DNA of 35,537 nt from Fuerstiella sp. Lineage in GTDB: Bacteria > Planctomycetota > Planctomycetia > Planctomycetales > Planctomycetaceae. A program made the position numbers and the translations under genes. Where the stretch lies: NCBI GenBank assembly GCA_029941865.1, contig JAPYTO010000026.1, forward strand, positions 1 through 35,537, in the 5' to 3' direction. The stretch's first letter is position 1; each line of letters begins with the position of its first letter. Under the pieces are notes generated by a model. That model was not told the origin of the DNA. It saw only the letters and a list, made by a program, of their open reading frames with translations, and did not search any database. Shown piece by piece: positions 17,147 to 26,445 of the stretch.

Positions 17147-18223
17147 GTGATCCATTTGTCGCAACTATCTGTTTTGTTTCTAAGCGCCGCGGGCTGTCTG
17201 TTCCCGACGCCAGTCGTGGCACAGCAGGAATACTCGCTGCAGCTTGAAGTTTTGACGCAGCCGTTGCCGGGAGTCGGGCGCCATACACAGCAGTGGGCAG
17301 AAGTCTTTCTGGATATGGGGCGGCGAGCAAGGTTTCGTGCCGGAAGAAACGGTGAGAAAAGTCGGCTCGAGGATTCCGGTGTCGCGGGCCGGAGGGTGGT
17401 CAAGGCGGTTGGCATTCTGAAGGGTGATGGTTCCCTCATGTTCCTGGATCGTAAATTCGTGACGACAAATCTCAAGCCTGTTGAGGATTGGCTGCAGCGT
17501 CTGGAAACGTTTGGAGCTGCCGGACCTCCGAATGAGAGTCCCACATGGGGACTTACCGCAAAACAATACGCGGCCGTTCTGAAACAGCTGAGCGAATCCG
17601 TGAAGACTCCGCTGAACGTGCGTACTCCGATGGAACTGATTGACAGCCTGAATCTTCCGGCGGGCTTTCAAGTGACGTTTACAAATGCGGGACGCCAGCG
17701 TGCGTTTCCGAAAACAACGATTCGCCGAACAACTGATGCCTACAAAGGGCTCAGCAAGGGCAGTGTCCTGGCCGCCGCCCTGGCACAGTTCGGCCTGGGC
17801 TTTCGACCCAAGTCCAGCCCGGCCGGAGGCTTCCTGATTGAGGTCGATGTCGGCACCGAGTCTGATAATATGTTTCCGGTCGGCTGGAAGAACACTGCGC
17901 CCATTACGACCGTGGCCCCCGGGTTGGCCAAGTCTGTTTCTGTCGACCTTGAAGGGGCGGACCTGGACGACCTGATTCAGGTGATCGCCGAGCGTCTGAA
18001 GGTGCCCTACTTTTACTCACACTTCGAGCTGCTTTCGAACGGCACAGATGTTTCCGCCCTTAAGTACTCACGCAAACCAGACAGGCTGTCGCTCTTCAGG
18101 CTGATGGACATTATTGGAAAGAAGCACAATCTGGGCCTGAGTCTTCGCACTGATGAGGCCGGCCATCTATTTCTGTGGGTGACCACGGCCGCTGAAAATA
18201 AGGCATTTCGCAGACGGTTCTGA
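17147..18223 (+). CDS. Secreted protein with possible secretin-N-like (STN) repeats
   Basis: The 358-residue protein starts at a GTG preceded by GGGGGATGAC, a reasonable ribosome binding site. A Sec signal peptide (MIHLSQLSVLFLSAAGCLFP then TPVVAQ) indicates export. I recognise no named family. Two segments have a beta-alpha-beta pattern like secretin/TonB short N-terminal domains: about residues 165-240 (TPMELIDSLNLPAGFQVTFT ... LAAALAQFGLGFRPK) and about 264-350 (SVSVDLEGADLDDLIQVIAE, KVPYFYSHFEL, RLMDIIGKKHNLGLSLRTDE). The resemblance is by eye and is inference. It is on the opposite strand from the broken kinase gene. Confidence 0.7.
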   Translation: MIHLSQLSVLFLSAAGCLFPTPVVAQQEYSLQLEVLTQPLPGVGRHTQQWAEVFLDMGRRARFRAGRNGEKSRLEDSGVAGRRVVKAVGILKGDGSLMFLDRKFVTTNLKPVEDWLQRLETFGAAGPPNESPTWGLTAKQYAAVLKQLSESVKTPLNVRTPMELIDSLNLPAGFQVTFTNAGRQRAFPKTTIRRTTDAYKGLSKGSVLAAALAQFGLGFRPKSSPAGGFLIEVDVGTESDNMFPVGWKNTAPITTVAPGLAKSVSVDLEGADLDDLIQVIAERLKVPYFYSHFELLSNGTDVSALKYSRKPDRLSLFRLMDIIGKKHNLGLSLRTDEAGHLFLWVTTAAENKAFRRRF

Positions 18224-18598
18224 CACGACTGTCAACACTGTGAAGGGCACGCGTCAGACCGACCATAGTTTACACCTGGTGTGTCGTGTTACTGCTTCGG
18301 AGAAGCAGTGAGCCATTGCAAAAGGCGTAGGTTGTTGAGATCGGCCAACCACGGTAGAGCGATAAGCAGGTTTCCTGTGTCAGGTGAGGCGCCCGCAATT
18401 TCACTGCCTGCAAGCAAGCAGTGGCACGGATCACGGCGGGGGGCTGGAAGAGCATGGCGCAGGTAACATGGCACAAAAAAAATCCGCCGCCTGTCCATGC
18501 CTGCCCTCCGGGAGGCTGTCCGGATATAGTCTTCCCTGACACAATTGGCGTTCATCTTATTCAACCTCAGAACAACAACGACGGAAAGAAGTTTCTCA
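18224..18598. other. 375-base gap with a short perfect hairpin
   Basis: ACTGCTTC (18291-18298) and GAAGCAGT (18302-18309) form an 8-base stem with a GGA loop, about 70 bases after the preceding stop. No T-run follows, so it is at best a weak terminator. Minus-strand open frames across 18289-18621 have no recognisable domain. An A-rich run (AAAAAAAA at about 18475-18482) and TATAGT (18525-18530) lie before pepA, but I cannot assign a promoter with confidence. Confidence 0.4.
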
Positions 18599-20077
18599 AT
18601 GGCCATGACGGCTTCCCTCACACCCGCTCACGAAGTCGCAGCGGATTGGCTGGTTGTACTCGTTTCAGACACACCGGAGTTTCAGGGCAACACACGTCAG
18701 GTGGACGATGCGCTTGGCGGAATGATCCGGACCGCGATGGAACGAGGCGATTTTGAGGCAAAGAGGCAGGAAGTGCTTCCGCTCTATCAGACGGCAGGAG
18801 TGGCGGCGACCAATGTCGTTGTTGTTGGAATGGGACCGACAGCGGCCAATGATGTCCGTAATCTGCGGCAGAGCATGTTGACCGGTCTGCGGGTCTGCTG
18901 CATGAATAGTGATCAGTCGGTGGCAATGATTGTGGACGACACAGTCAGTGAAAGGCTTTCGATCTCACAGCTGGCCGAGACGTTCAGCGACAGCGTGGTT
19001 TCCGGGCCAGTCGATTCCGACGTGTACAAGGCAGAAGTCAAACGGCATCCCTTCGTCGAGGCTACCTTGTGTCTGACGGACATCGCTGACATCGACCACG
19101 CACTCAATGCGGGCGCAATCGTCGGCAGCGCGTGCAATGTTGTCAAGGACCTTGTCAACAGGTCAGCCAATGACATCTTTCCGCAGACCTTTGCCGCGTG
19201 CGCCGCTGAGATCGCGGAAGACTGCGATCTGGAGTGTGTCATTCTGGATGAAACGCACCTGGCGGCGGAGAAAATGGGCGCGCTGCTGGCGGTGGCTCGA
19301 GGCAGCGAGAAGCCGCCGCGAATCGTGAAGCTGACCTACCGAGGCGCTGACAGCGACGCTGAGACAGTGGCGCTTGTCGGTAAAGGCGTTACGTTCGACA
19401 GCGGTGGCTACTCGATCAAGCCAAGTGACGGCATGATCTCGATGAAGGCCGACATGGCCGGCGCGGCGACGGCGCTGGGAGTGATCAGCGCGGTCGCAAC
19501 TCTGAAGCTGCCGGTGAATCTTTCTGTGTACCTGGGCCTCGTGGAGAACATGATCAGTGGCAGCGCCTATCGTCTGGGTGATGTTGTGACCGCTCGAAAC
19601 GGCACCACCATCGAAATTCATAACACGGACGCCGAGGGGCGGCTGGTGCTGGCGGACGTGCTGAGTTACGCGATTGACGACGGTGCCGACGCGGTCATTG
19701 ATCTGGCGACGCTGACCGGAGCCTGTGTTGTTGCCCTGGGAGAGGAAATCACAGGAATATTCGCCAACAGTGCTGAACTGAGTGATCGCATTTCCGGGGC
19801 TGCGACTTCGACAGGTGAGTTCTTCTGGCCGATGCCGATGCACGAGCATTTTGAGCCACTTTTGAAGAGTGACGTCGCGGACTGTAAAAACGTAGGTCCC
19901 CGATGGGGCGGAGCCGTCACAGCCGCAAAGTTCCTGGAAAAGTTTGTCGGCGATACTCCGTGGGTTCACCTGGATATTGCCGGACCATCGTGGGCCGATT
20001 CGGCGACGGCGTGGCAGGACGCCGGGGGCACCGCCAGCTGCGTGCGAACACTGGTCGAAGTTTTTCGCCGTGAATAG
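18599..20077 (+). CDS. pepA: Leucyl aminopeptidase (M17 family)
   Basis: This is a cytosolic two-metal aminopeptidase, about 492 residues from the ATG at 18599 (GGAAAGAAG upstream); the ATG at 18605 is equally plausible and a TTG at 18545 is not needed. The C-terminal catalytic domain is complete: GKGVTFDSGGYSIKPSDGM (about residues 261-279, metal-binding Lys and Asp), MKADMAGAATALG, and NTDAEGRLVLADVLSYA (342-358, with the ligands Asp344 and Glu346 and catalytic Arg348), then DLATLTGACVVALG. The N-terminal domain is divergent, as is usual in M17. In other bacteria such hexamers trim peptides and some bind DNA. The stop at 20075-20077 is followed two bases later by copy C of the dispersed repeat. 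Confidence 0.95.
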   Translation: MAMTASLTPAHEVAADWLVVLVSDTPEFQGNTRQVDDALGGMIRTAMERGDFEAKRQEVLPLYQTAGVAATNVVVVGMGPTAANDVRNLRQSMLTGLRVCCMNSDQSVAMIVDDTVSERLSISQLAETFSDSVVSGPVDSDVYKAEVKRHPFVEATLCLTDIADIDHALNAGAIVGSACNVVKDLVNRSANDIFPQTFAACAAEIAEDCDLECVILDETHLAAEKMGALLAVARGSEKPPRIVKLTYRGADSDAETVALVGKGVTFDSGGYSIKPSDGMISMKADMAGAATALGVISAVATLKLPVNLSVYLGLVENMISGSAYRLGDVVTARNGTTIEIHNTDAEGRLVLADVLSYAIDDGADAVIDLATLTGACVVALGEEITGIFANSAELSDRISGAATSTGEFFWPMPMHEHFEPLLKSDVADCKNVGPRWGGAVTAAKFLEKFVGDTPWVHLDIAGPSWADSATAWQDAGGTASCVRTLVEVFRRE

Positions 20078-20079
20078 CG

Positions 20080-20174
20080 ACTACAGCGAATTTCGCTGAC
20101 TCATGGCCGCGGTTGACGTGTTTCAATAACAAAACGGCCGCCCCCACGAGCCAGAACCGGTTCCGTCAATTTTT
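20080..20174 (-). repeat. Dispersed ~95-base repeat, copy C (inverted)
   Basis: Read on the minus strand, this is the cleanest copy: AAAAATTGACGGAACCGGTT, CTGGCTCGTGGGGG, TTATTGAAACACGTCAACCG, CGGCCATGAGTCAGCGAAAT, TCGCTGTAGT. Arms at 20096-20106 (CTGACTCATGG) and 20144-20154 (CCACGAGCCAG) are complementary if G-U pairs are allowed. It starts two bases after the pepA stop codon. The rest of the 20175-20473 gap shows no gene. Confidence 0.87.
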
Positions 20175-20473
20175 GGCTCCATTGGTGTTTTCGCTCACAT
20201 TCTGAGCAGGGTCGGACATGCCCGCGTGGCAACGTTTTATGGTCGGGAACGGTACAATGCCGGACCTGCCAGGGAATTTGCTGGTCTGGTATCGTTGTTG
20301 GCAGCTGCATCAACGGGTAAACTGTTGTGTGCTGGTGTGACGACGGGTACAGATACCGGGCTCGCTCAGCATTGCCGCATTTCCGGTCTCTTCAACCATG
20401 CCCCGTCACCTTTCTGCTCACACAGTCCCACCGCAACGCCATCCACACTCGTCTTGAGTGACGCTCGTGAAAA

Positions 20474-21685
20474 ATGATTCCCGTTACCGAAACCACCTTC
20501 AATCCGAGTCTGCAATTGGGTTCAGCCACAGCGTTTGACTATCAGCCACGGACCCGCGTGGTTTTCGGAGTCGGCAGTTTCGCCAGACTCGGTGAGATTG
20601 CCAGCGAGTTTGGTAACGGACCCGTGCTGCTGGTGACTGATCCGGGACTGAAGCAGGCGGGCCACGAGGAGTCAGCGATCGCGTCTCTGGAGTCCCAGGG
20701 GCTGAAGGTTGCCGTTTTTGATGACGTCGCCACGAATCCAACAACAGACGACGTGGACCGTTGTGTCGAGTTTGCCAGGGGGAAGAGCATTCAATTGATC
20801 GTCGGACTCGGCGGCGGCAGCAGTATGGATTGTGCGAAGGGCGCCAATTTTCTGCTGACGAACGGCGGTCGCATGCAGGACTACAAGGGCATCGGCAAGG
20901 CGACGCATGAGATGTTGCCCATGATTGCCGTCCCCACAACATCCGGCACGGGCAGCGAAGCTCAGTCCTTTGCTGTGATTGCGGACGCCAAAACGCACAT
21001 GAAGATGCCCTGTGGGGATCCCAAGGCGGCCTGTCGCGTGGCCATCCTCGATCCGGAACTGACCGTCACGATGCCTCGGGTTGTGGCGGCAGCTACTGGC
21101 ATCGACGCCATGACGCATGCCATCGAAAGCTATGTGACGAAGAAGCGTAATCCGATGTCTCAGATGTTTGCCCGTCAGGCGTGGGCACTGCTGTCGAAAT
21201 CGTTCGCTGTGGTCATGAAAGCTCCCGATGATCTTGAGGCACGCGGCAACATGCAGCTGGGGGCTCACCTGGCCGGAGCAGCCATTGAAACGAGCATGCT
21301 GGGCGCAGCACACGCGACGGCCAATCCATTGTCGGCACACTTCGACATGGTGCATGGGATTGCGGTTGGTGTCATGTTGCCACATGTGATCCGGTGGAAC
21401 ATTCCGGAGGTTGGTCATCTTTATCGTGACCTTGCCATATCTGCGGGTTGGGCTGGCCGCGGTGATACAGCTGAGCAGGCTGCTGAAACGCTGGCGAAGG
21501 GTTTTGCAGAACTGGTTGCGGTCGCCTCGATGCCTCAAACGCTGACGGATGCTCTTGAACTACAGCTGAATGACAAAATGCGGGATACTCTGGTCGAAGA
21601 AGCGACTCAACAATGGACGGGAACGTTCAACCCGCGAACAATGGACGCGGATGGGTTTCGGCAACTTTACAGAAACGCGACGTGA
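20474..21685 (+). CDS. Iron-containing (group III) alcohol dehydrogenase
   Basis: The 403-residue protein belongs to the Fe-ADH family: NAD(P)-dependent oxidoreductases acting on alcohols or aldehydes in the cytoplasm. The nucleotide-binding block GLGGGSSMDCAKGANFLL lies at about residues 111-128, followed by the classical PTTSGTGSEAQSFAVI. The metal site is complete: Asp and His in GIDAMTHAIESYVT, and two His in AHATANPLSAHFDMVHGIAV. The exact substrate is unknown. It begins a run of five same-strand genes to 26305, and the next start is 46 bases after its stop. The ATG at 20474 has a weak ribosome binding site. It follows pepA after a 396-base gap that contains repeat copy C. Confidence 0.94.
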   Translation: MIPVTETTFNPSLQLGSATAFDYQPRTRVVFGVGSFARLGEIASEFGNGPVLLVTDPGLKQAGHEESAIASLESQGLKVAVFDDVATNPTTDDVDRCVEFARGKSIQLIVGLGGGSSMDCAKGANFLLTNGGRMQDYKGIGKATHEMLPMIAVPTTSGTGSEAQSFAVIADAKTHMKMPCGDPKAACRVAILDPELTVTMPRVVAAATGIDAMTHAIESYVTKKRNPMSQMFARQAWALLSKSFAVVMKAPDDLEARGNMQLGAHLAGAAIETSMLGAAHATANPLSAHFDMVHGIAVGVMLPHVIRWNIPEVGHLYRDLAISAGWAGRGDTAEQAAETLAKGFAELVAVASMPQTLTDALELQLNDKMRDTLVEEATQQWTGTFNPRTMDADGFRQLYRNAT

Positions 21686-21731
21686 TGGCAGATCAGTAGC
21701 GTTGCACGCTGGCTGTATCAGGAGTTCAATT

Positions 21732-22916
21732 ATGCGACCACGATTTACTCGACGCGAAGCACTTTCCGCCCTTTCCGGTGGTGCGGCCGCATTTTTCGTT
21801 GGTCAACACCTGGCCAGTGCTTTGCCGCCGACGTCTGCGTTGACAGGCCCCACGGACTCCAGCTGGGCATCGTTTCGCAACGGGTCGGCTCAACGAGGAA
21901 TCTCGAAAACCCAGCTGGCTGAGAAACCGGAACTCAGATGGGAGGTCGTCTCGCGTGATGGCTGGCTGGCGACCTGCGCGATTGTCGGCAATCACGTCTA
22001 CGCGCCTGCGTTGCAGGGATATCTGCACTGCTTCGACAAAGACACCGGCGCAGAACTGTGGCGGTACCGCACGATTGACAGTGCCGACGAAAAGAAGTTT
22101 GCCCCCGGCTTTAAGGCGGCTCCTCTGGTGACCGAAGAAGCTGTTTATGTCGGCGACGAGGACGGAATTCTGCACGCCGTAGACCGTGTCTCAGGCAAGC
22201 TGTTGTGGAAGTACAGCACCGATGCTGAAATCGCCGGAGGCGTTGCCGTATATCAGGACAGGTTGCTGCTGGCGTCACACGATGCGTTCCTGTACTGCCT
22301 GTCAAAGCAAGGCAAGGAACAGTGGAAGTTTGAAACGAACGACCGTATCAACTGTTCACCGGGGATCGCCGATCATTTTACCTTCGTGTCCGGCTGTGAT
22401 GAACACCTGCGAGTCATCGACCTGAATAGCGGAGACGAAGTTCGCGATGTCGCCATGGAATCCTATCTGATCGCATCGCCGGCCATTGTTGACGATATGT
22501 TGTATGTGGGTTCGCAGGCGGGGATCGTTGCTGGCGTTAACTGGAAGACGGGAGAGATCGAGTGGCGTTACGAGGGCGAACGAAGCATGCCATACCATGC
22601 GTCCGCGTCTGTGACGGACGATCTGGTGCTGGTCGGCAGCCACGACAGTAAATTTTATGCCATCGATCGACATACGGGAAAAGGACGCTGGACCTTCTCG
22701 ACCAAAGCCCGAATTGAATGTTCTTCCGCCGTCGTGGATAGCCGGGTCTTCTTCGGTTCTCGCGATGGCAATATTTATGGGCTTTCCATCGCAGAAGGCC
22801 GTGAAGTCTGGAAGTTTAATGCGGGCAAGGCGATCACGGCTGGTATTGCAATCGGGGAAGAATGTATGGTTGTTGGAGAAGACGACCACAACGGTAAACT
22901 ACGGTGTTTTGCATAG
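21732..22916 (+). CDS. PQQ-binding-like beta-propeller repeat protein, Tat-exported
   Basis: The start at 21732 is chosen because GGAG lies 8 bases upstream and the protein then begins with a twin-arginine signal (TRREALSALSGGAAAFFVG). It is about 394 residues. From about residue 60 onward it consists of repeated PQQ-type blades with the pattern (V/I)YVG..DG.(L/I)(H/Y)A(V/I)D..(S/T)GK..W: for example AVYVGDEDGILHAVDRVSGK, LVLVGSHDSKFYAIDRHTGK and RVFFGSRDGNIYGLSIAEGR. Such propellers resemble quinoprotein dehydrogenases and BamB, but the catalytic residues of true PQQ dehydrogenases are not apparent, so a binding or scaffold role is as likely. The next gene starts 69 bases downstream. Confidence 0.9.
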   Translation: MRPRFTRREALSALSGGAAAFFVGQHLASALPPTSALTGPTDSSWASFRNGSAQRGISKTQLAEKPELRWEVVSRDGWLATCAIVGNHVYAPALQGYLHCFDKDTGAELWRYRTIDSADEKKFAPGFKAAPLVTEEAVYVGDEDGILHAVDRVSGKLLWKYSTDAEIAGGVAVYQDRLLLASHDAFLYCLSKQGKEQWKFETNDRINCSPGIADHFTFVSGCDEHLRVIDLNSGDEVRDVAMESYLIASPAIVDDMLYVGSQAGIVAGVNWKTGEIEWRYEGERSMPYHASASVTDDLVLVGSHDSKFYAIDRHTGKGRWTFSTKARIECSSAVVDSRVFFGSRDGNIYGLSIAEGREVWKFNAGKAITAGIAIGEECMVVGEDDHNGKLRCFA

Positions 22917-22985
22917 ACGAGACTTATTGAATTCTTCCGTCGTCACGCCGATGCACGGCGGTGCGCAACAACATAATCGAAAATT

Positions 22986-24305
22986 ATGAAAACAACTGAC
23001 GTCTCAACCGCAACCGAAGTGGGCAGCTACTTTATTTCCAACTATCCACCGTTTTCGCTGTGGACCGAAGAAAATACGCCGGAGATTCTGGAAGCCTTTG
23101 ACCGGCCCGTCGAGCAAACGAAGGACACGACGGCGGGGTTGTACATTCACATTCCATTCTGTCGGAAACGCTGTAAGTTCTGTTACTTCCGCGTCTACAC
23201 GAACCAGAACGCGGCAGCGATCGAAGAATATGTTCAGGCCTTGATACGTGAGATTGAACTAATCAGTCGCAAGCCGGGAGTGCAGGGACGTGGACTGGAG
23301 TTCGTCTACTTTGGCGGTGGCACGCCATCGTATCTAAGCTCAAAACAACTGCGTTCGCTGCGAGAACGTATGAGTCAGCATGTCACGTGGGAGAAGGCAA
23401 AGGAAGTGACCTTCGAGTGCGAACCGGGCACGCTGAGTCTGGACAAACTTAAGACGCTGAAGGAGATTGGAATTACACGATTGTCGCTGGGCGTGGAAAA
23501 CTTTGATGATCGCATTCTGGAAGAAAACGGCCGCGCACATTTATCGCCGGAAGTGATGAAGGCATACGACTGGATTCAGGAGGTCGGATTTCCTCAGGTC
23601 AACATTGACCTGATCGCCGGCATGGTGGGCGAGACCGACGATAACTGGCAGCGGTGCATCGACAAGGCCATCGCGATGCAGCCGGACAATATTACGGTCT
23701 ACCAGATGGAGCTGCCGTTCAACACCGTGTATTCGAAGGAGATGAAGGAACAAGGCGTTGAATCACCTGTCGCAGACTGGCCCACCAAACGTCGCTGGGT
23801 CAGCGAAGCGATGGACCGGATGATGGCGGCGGGCTACAGCATTTCCAGCGGTAACGAGCTGGTCCGGAATCCCGAGACAGATCACTTTGTCTACCGAGAC
23901 AACGTGTGGCGGGGTTGTGACCTGATTGCTACCGGGGTTTCTTCATTCGGGCACTTCCAGGGTGTTCATTATCAGAATCTGGATCGCATTGAAGGCTATA
24001 TTGAAACCGTGAATCAGGGCGAACTGCCGGTAAATCGAGCGCTGCGGCCGACTGAACATCAGATGTTGATTCGCGAAGTCGTCCTGCAGATGAAAGAAGG
24101 ACACATCAGCGGCGACACGTTTCGCAGCAAGTTCGGAGTCGACATTTTTGCTGAGTTTCCGGAAGCCTTTGCAAATCAGCAGGCCGCTGGATATCTGACC
24201 GTGGATGGCGACAATGTGAAACTGACCCGGAAGGGGCTGTTGCAGGTCGACAGTCTTCTGCCCGAATATTTTGAAAAAGAGCACCGCGCTGTTCGCTATA
24301 CCTAA
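22986..24305 (+). CDS. HemN/HemW-like radical SAM protein
   Basis: The 439-residue protein has the 4Fe-4S radical SAM motif C-x3-C-x2-C (Cys59, Cys63, Cys66 in [20 protein letters not shown]), then [12 protein letters not shown] and [28 protein letters not shown] and [18 protein letters not shown] HemN-type C-terminal domain ([19 protein letters not shown] to about residue 430) is also present. It is longer than typical HemW, with about 45 extra residues at the front ([20 protein letters not shown]). Family members include coproporphyrinogen III oxidase, haem chaperone HemW, and various methyl- and cyclopropane-forming enzymes. The family name does not fix the reaction. The DUF98 gene follows after 29 bases, so it probably works with that protein and the halogenase-like enzyme rather than in haem synthesis. 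Confidence 0.88.
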   Translation: MKTTDVSTATEVGSYFISNYPPFSLWTEENTPEILEAFDRPVEQTKDTTAGLYIHIPFCRKRCKFCYFRVYTNQNAAAIEEYVQALIREIELISRKPGVQGRGLEFVYFGGGTPSYLSSKQLRSLRERMSQHVTWEKAKEVTFECEPGTLSLDKLKTLKEIGITRLSLGVENFDDRILEENGRAHLSPEVMKAYDWIQEVGFPQVNIDLIAGMVGETDDNWQRCIDKAIAMQPDNITVYQMELPFNTVYSKEMKEQGVESPVADWPTKRRWVSEAMDRMMAAGYSISSGNELVRNPETDHFVYRDNVWRGCDLIATGVSSFGHFQGVHYQNLDRIEGYIETVNQGELPVNRALRPTEHQMLIREVVLQMKEGHISGDTFRSKFGVDIFAEFPEAFANQQAAGYLTVDGDNVKLTRKGLLQVDSLLPEYFEKEHRAVRYT

Positions 24306-24334
24306 ACTCAGATGATCGATGGAGCCTCCTGCCT

Positions 24335-24877
24335 GTGAACCCGTTAATTGAACTGGATCAGCTTTGTGCGCTGTTTCCCGAGCCCGTAGGACAGCCGCTG
24401 TACCTGTCGGCCGAACATATTGCCCGTGAGGCCACGCCGGAACCGTACCATCGGATGCTGGTGCATGAACATCACATGACCATTGAGATGGAGAGTTATC
24501 ACGATTGCTCGGTCGACGTGGAAGTCGTGGATTCTCGCTTTGAAGACGATTTGTACTGCCGCAAAATACTGTTGAAAAAACAGGGGACCAGCGACGTTGT
24601 GCAGTTTGGAATTGTTCGATTCAATTTCGACTTCGTCACCGACGCGGTCCGCCGTGAGATTGAATCGGAATCGATTCCTTTGGGTCGCGTTTTGATTCAG
24701 CATAATATCCTCAGGCATATTGATCTGGGTGCGATTGTCAAATTTGAAGCAGGGCCGGCGTTGAGTCGGTATCTGCCGCTGAACGAGGCACAGAGTACGT
24801 TTGGACGCATGGCGACTATCTTCTGCAATGGATCCCCCGCCGTGGATTTATTGGAGATTTCAGCACCCTTGCCTTGA
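24335..24877 (+). CDS. DUF98 / chorismate pyruvate-lyase-like protein
   Basis: This 180-residue protein starts at a GTG with GGAG 11 bases upstream. Blocks typical of DUF98 (PF01947), a relative of UbiC, are present: MLVHEHHMT (residues 41-49), [25 protein letters not shown] (76-80), [39 protein letters not shown] (about 109-127). UbiC-type enzymes remove pyruvate from chorismate to give 4-hydroxybenzoate. Whether this member does that, or a related reaction, cannot be decided from sequence. It lies between the radical SAM gene (29 bases) and the halogenase-like gene (117 bases), which suggests it provides an aromatic precursor to them. No signal peptide is seen. Confidence 0.78.
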   Translation: MNPLIELDQLCALFPEPVGQPLYLSAEHIAREATPEPYHRMLVHEHHMTIEMESYHDCSVDVEVVDSRFEDDLYCRKILLKKQGTSDVVQFGIVRFNFDFVTDAVRREIESESIPLGRVLIQHNILRHIDLGAIVKFEAGPALSRYLPLNEAQSTFGRMATIFCNGSPAVDLLEISAPLP

Positions 24878-24994
24878 ATCAAGTAATCGCCAGACTGATG
24901 ACGTCGATGCAGTAGATGCTGGCCACATCTTCCGGCGGCGAGGTTTCTTAGCATTGTTGCCACCCTTTGAATCATCCGTGTAAGCTCGTTCCGT

Positions 24995-26305
24995 ATGATC
25001 CAGCCCAATCCTGAATCACCCATCAACTACCTGCCGCCGCTTCAGGATCAGTACGACGTGATCGTCGTCGGTGGTGGTCCGGCCGGATCGACGACCGCAG
25101 CGCTGGTGGCAGAATACGGGCACAGCGTGCTTTTGCTGGAACGAGCTCAATTGCCGCGATTTCACGTCGGTGAGTCCCTGATTCCGGAGACCTACTGGCC
25201 GCTCAAGCGACTTGGGCTTATTGAGCGATTGAAGCAGTCAGCATTTCCACGCAAGTACAGTGTTCAGTTCGTGAGCGACGGTGTGAAGGAGTCTGCTCCG
25301 TTTTACTTTGAACTTTATAACCTGCACGAAAGCAGCGTGACGTGGCAGGTCGATCGCGGCGAATTCGATCAAATGCTGATGGACCGGGCCAAAGAACTAG
25401 GCACCGTCGCTCACACTTCCGCCCATGTGACAGACGTTATCTATGAGGATGATCAGGCTGTGGGGGTCAAGTGTCGGCTGTTGAACGAGGACGGCGGACG
25501 CACAGAACGCGAGATTCGTTGCAAAATCGTGGTGGATGCGACAGGGCAATCCGCATTTATCAGCAGTCGTCGGGGACAGCGAGACGCAGATCCGATGCTG
25601 AAAAAAGGAACCATCTGGACTTACTGGAAGGGCGCACTCCGCGATTCCGGCAAGGACGAAGGCGCTACGCTCATCATGCAGACGCCCGGTAAAAAATCGT
25701 GGTTCTGGTACATCCCACTGCAGGATGACGTCGTCAGCATCGGCTGCACCGGCAGCATGAATTACATGTTTGGTAAAGAAGCCGGGAGCGTGGAATCCGT
25801 CTACGATCGGGAACTGTCGCGATGTCCTGCCATGCAGAAGCGGCTCGCAAATGCCACTCGGTACACAGACTTCTTCACAACGAAAGACTTCTCGTACTAT
25901 TCACGCGAGGGTGCGGGGCACGGCTGGTTATTAGTCGGAGACGCATTCGGATTCATTGACCCGGTATATTCGAGCGGAGTCTTCCTTGCATTGAAGGGCG
26001 GCGAGTTTGCGGCAGACGCAATTCATGATGCTCTGGAACGTGGCGACCTGACGGGGCCACGACTGGGCCAATGGCAGCCGTTGTACAAACAGGGCATCGA
26101 AAACTTCCGCAAACTTGTTTATGCCTTCTATGCCGAGGACTTCAGCTTTGGAATGTTTCTGAAGGAGCATCCTGAGTACAAGTCGAACATGGTCGACATT
26201 CTTGTGGGCGACGTGTTCAAGCCTTGTGTTGGCGACATCTTTGATGCCATGGGAGTCGTTGAGCCTGCCATGGACACGCCGCTCAAACGTACGGCACTGG
26301 CCTGA
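24995..26305 (+). CDS. Flavin-dependent halogenase-like oxidoreductase
   Basis: The 436-residue protein has the FAD-binding GGGPAG (residues 26-31), RFHVGESLIPE (56-66), Lys87 in AFPRKYSVQF, WFWYIP (236-241, the W-x-W-x-I-P fingerprint of flavin-dependent halogenases) and GDAFGFIDPVYSSGVFLALK near the C-terminus. Lys87 sits where the catalytic lysine of PltA/CndH-type phenolic and pyrrole halogenases is found. These features support a halogenating flavoenzyme, but some non-halogenating monooxygenases and reductases share the fold, so activity is not proven. It probably needs a separate flavin reductase, which is not visible here. It ends the five-gene run; a hairpin terminator follows at 26391. 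Confidence 0.85.
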   Translation: MIQPNPESPINYLPPLQDQYDVIVVGGGPAGSTTAALVAEYGHSVLLLERAQLPRFHVGESLIPETYWPLKRLGLIERLKQSAFPRKYSVQFVSDGVKESAPFYFELYNLHESSVTWQVDRGEFDQMLMDRAKELGTVAHTSAHVTDVIYEDDQAVGVKCRLLNEDGGRTEREIRCKIVVDATGQSAFISSRRGQRDADPMLKKGTIWTYWKGALRDSGKDEGATLIMQTPGKKSWFWYIPLQDDVVSIGCTGSMNYMFGKEAGSVESVYDRELSRCPAMQKRLANATRYTDFFTTKDFSYYSREGAGHGWLLVGDAFGFIDPVYSSGVFLALKGGEFAADAIHDALERGDLTGPRLGQWQPLYKQGIENFRKLVYAFYAEDFSFGMFLKEHPEYKSNMVDILVGDVFKPCVGDIFDAMGVVEPAMDTPLKRTALA

Positions 26306-26390
26306 TCCGCACGATTTCGTCTCTACCTGTGTGCCGGCTGCCGGCGGGCCACACGAGGCTGTGATTCAAATCAAGTCAGCGCAAGAAAAG

Positions 26391-26417
26391 AACGGTTCGA
26401 ACAAAGCTCGAACCGTT
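26391..26417. terminator. Bidirectional hairpin terminator
   Basis: A perfect 10-base stem, AACGGTTCGA (26391-26400) and TCGAACCGTT (26408-26417), surrounds a 7-base loop. On the minus strand it is followed by CTTTTCTTG, giving a Rho-independent terminator for the DUF309 gene ending at 26446. On the plus strand the tail is only CCTGTCGTC, so termination after the halogenase-like gene would be weaker. Confidence 0.75.
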
Positions 26418-26445
26418 CCTGTCGTCTGAGTTGTGCAACTGCCGA

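Noticed and set aside
19163-19969. A 268-codon open frame on the minus strand inside pepA
   Set aside because: It is the shadow of a strongly conserved M17 catalytic domain, is rich in His/Arg/Gln typical of antisense frames, and has no domain of its own.
20672-21538. A 288-codon minus-strand open frame inside the iron alcohol dehydrogenase
   Set aside because: It is antisense to a clear Fe-ADH with intact metal ligands; the composition is His- and Arg-rich and it matches no family.
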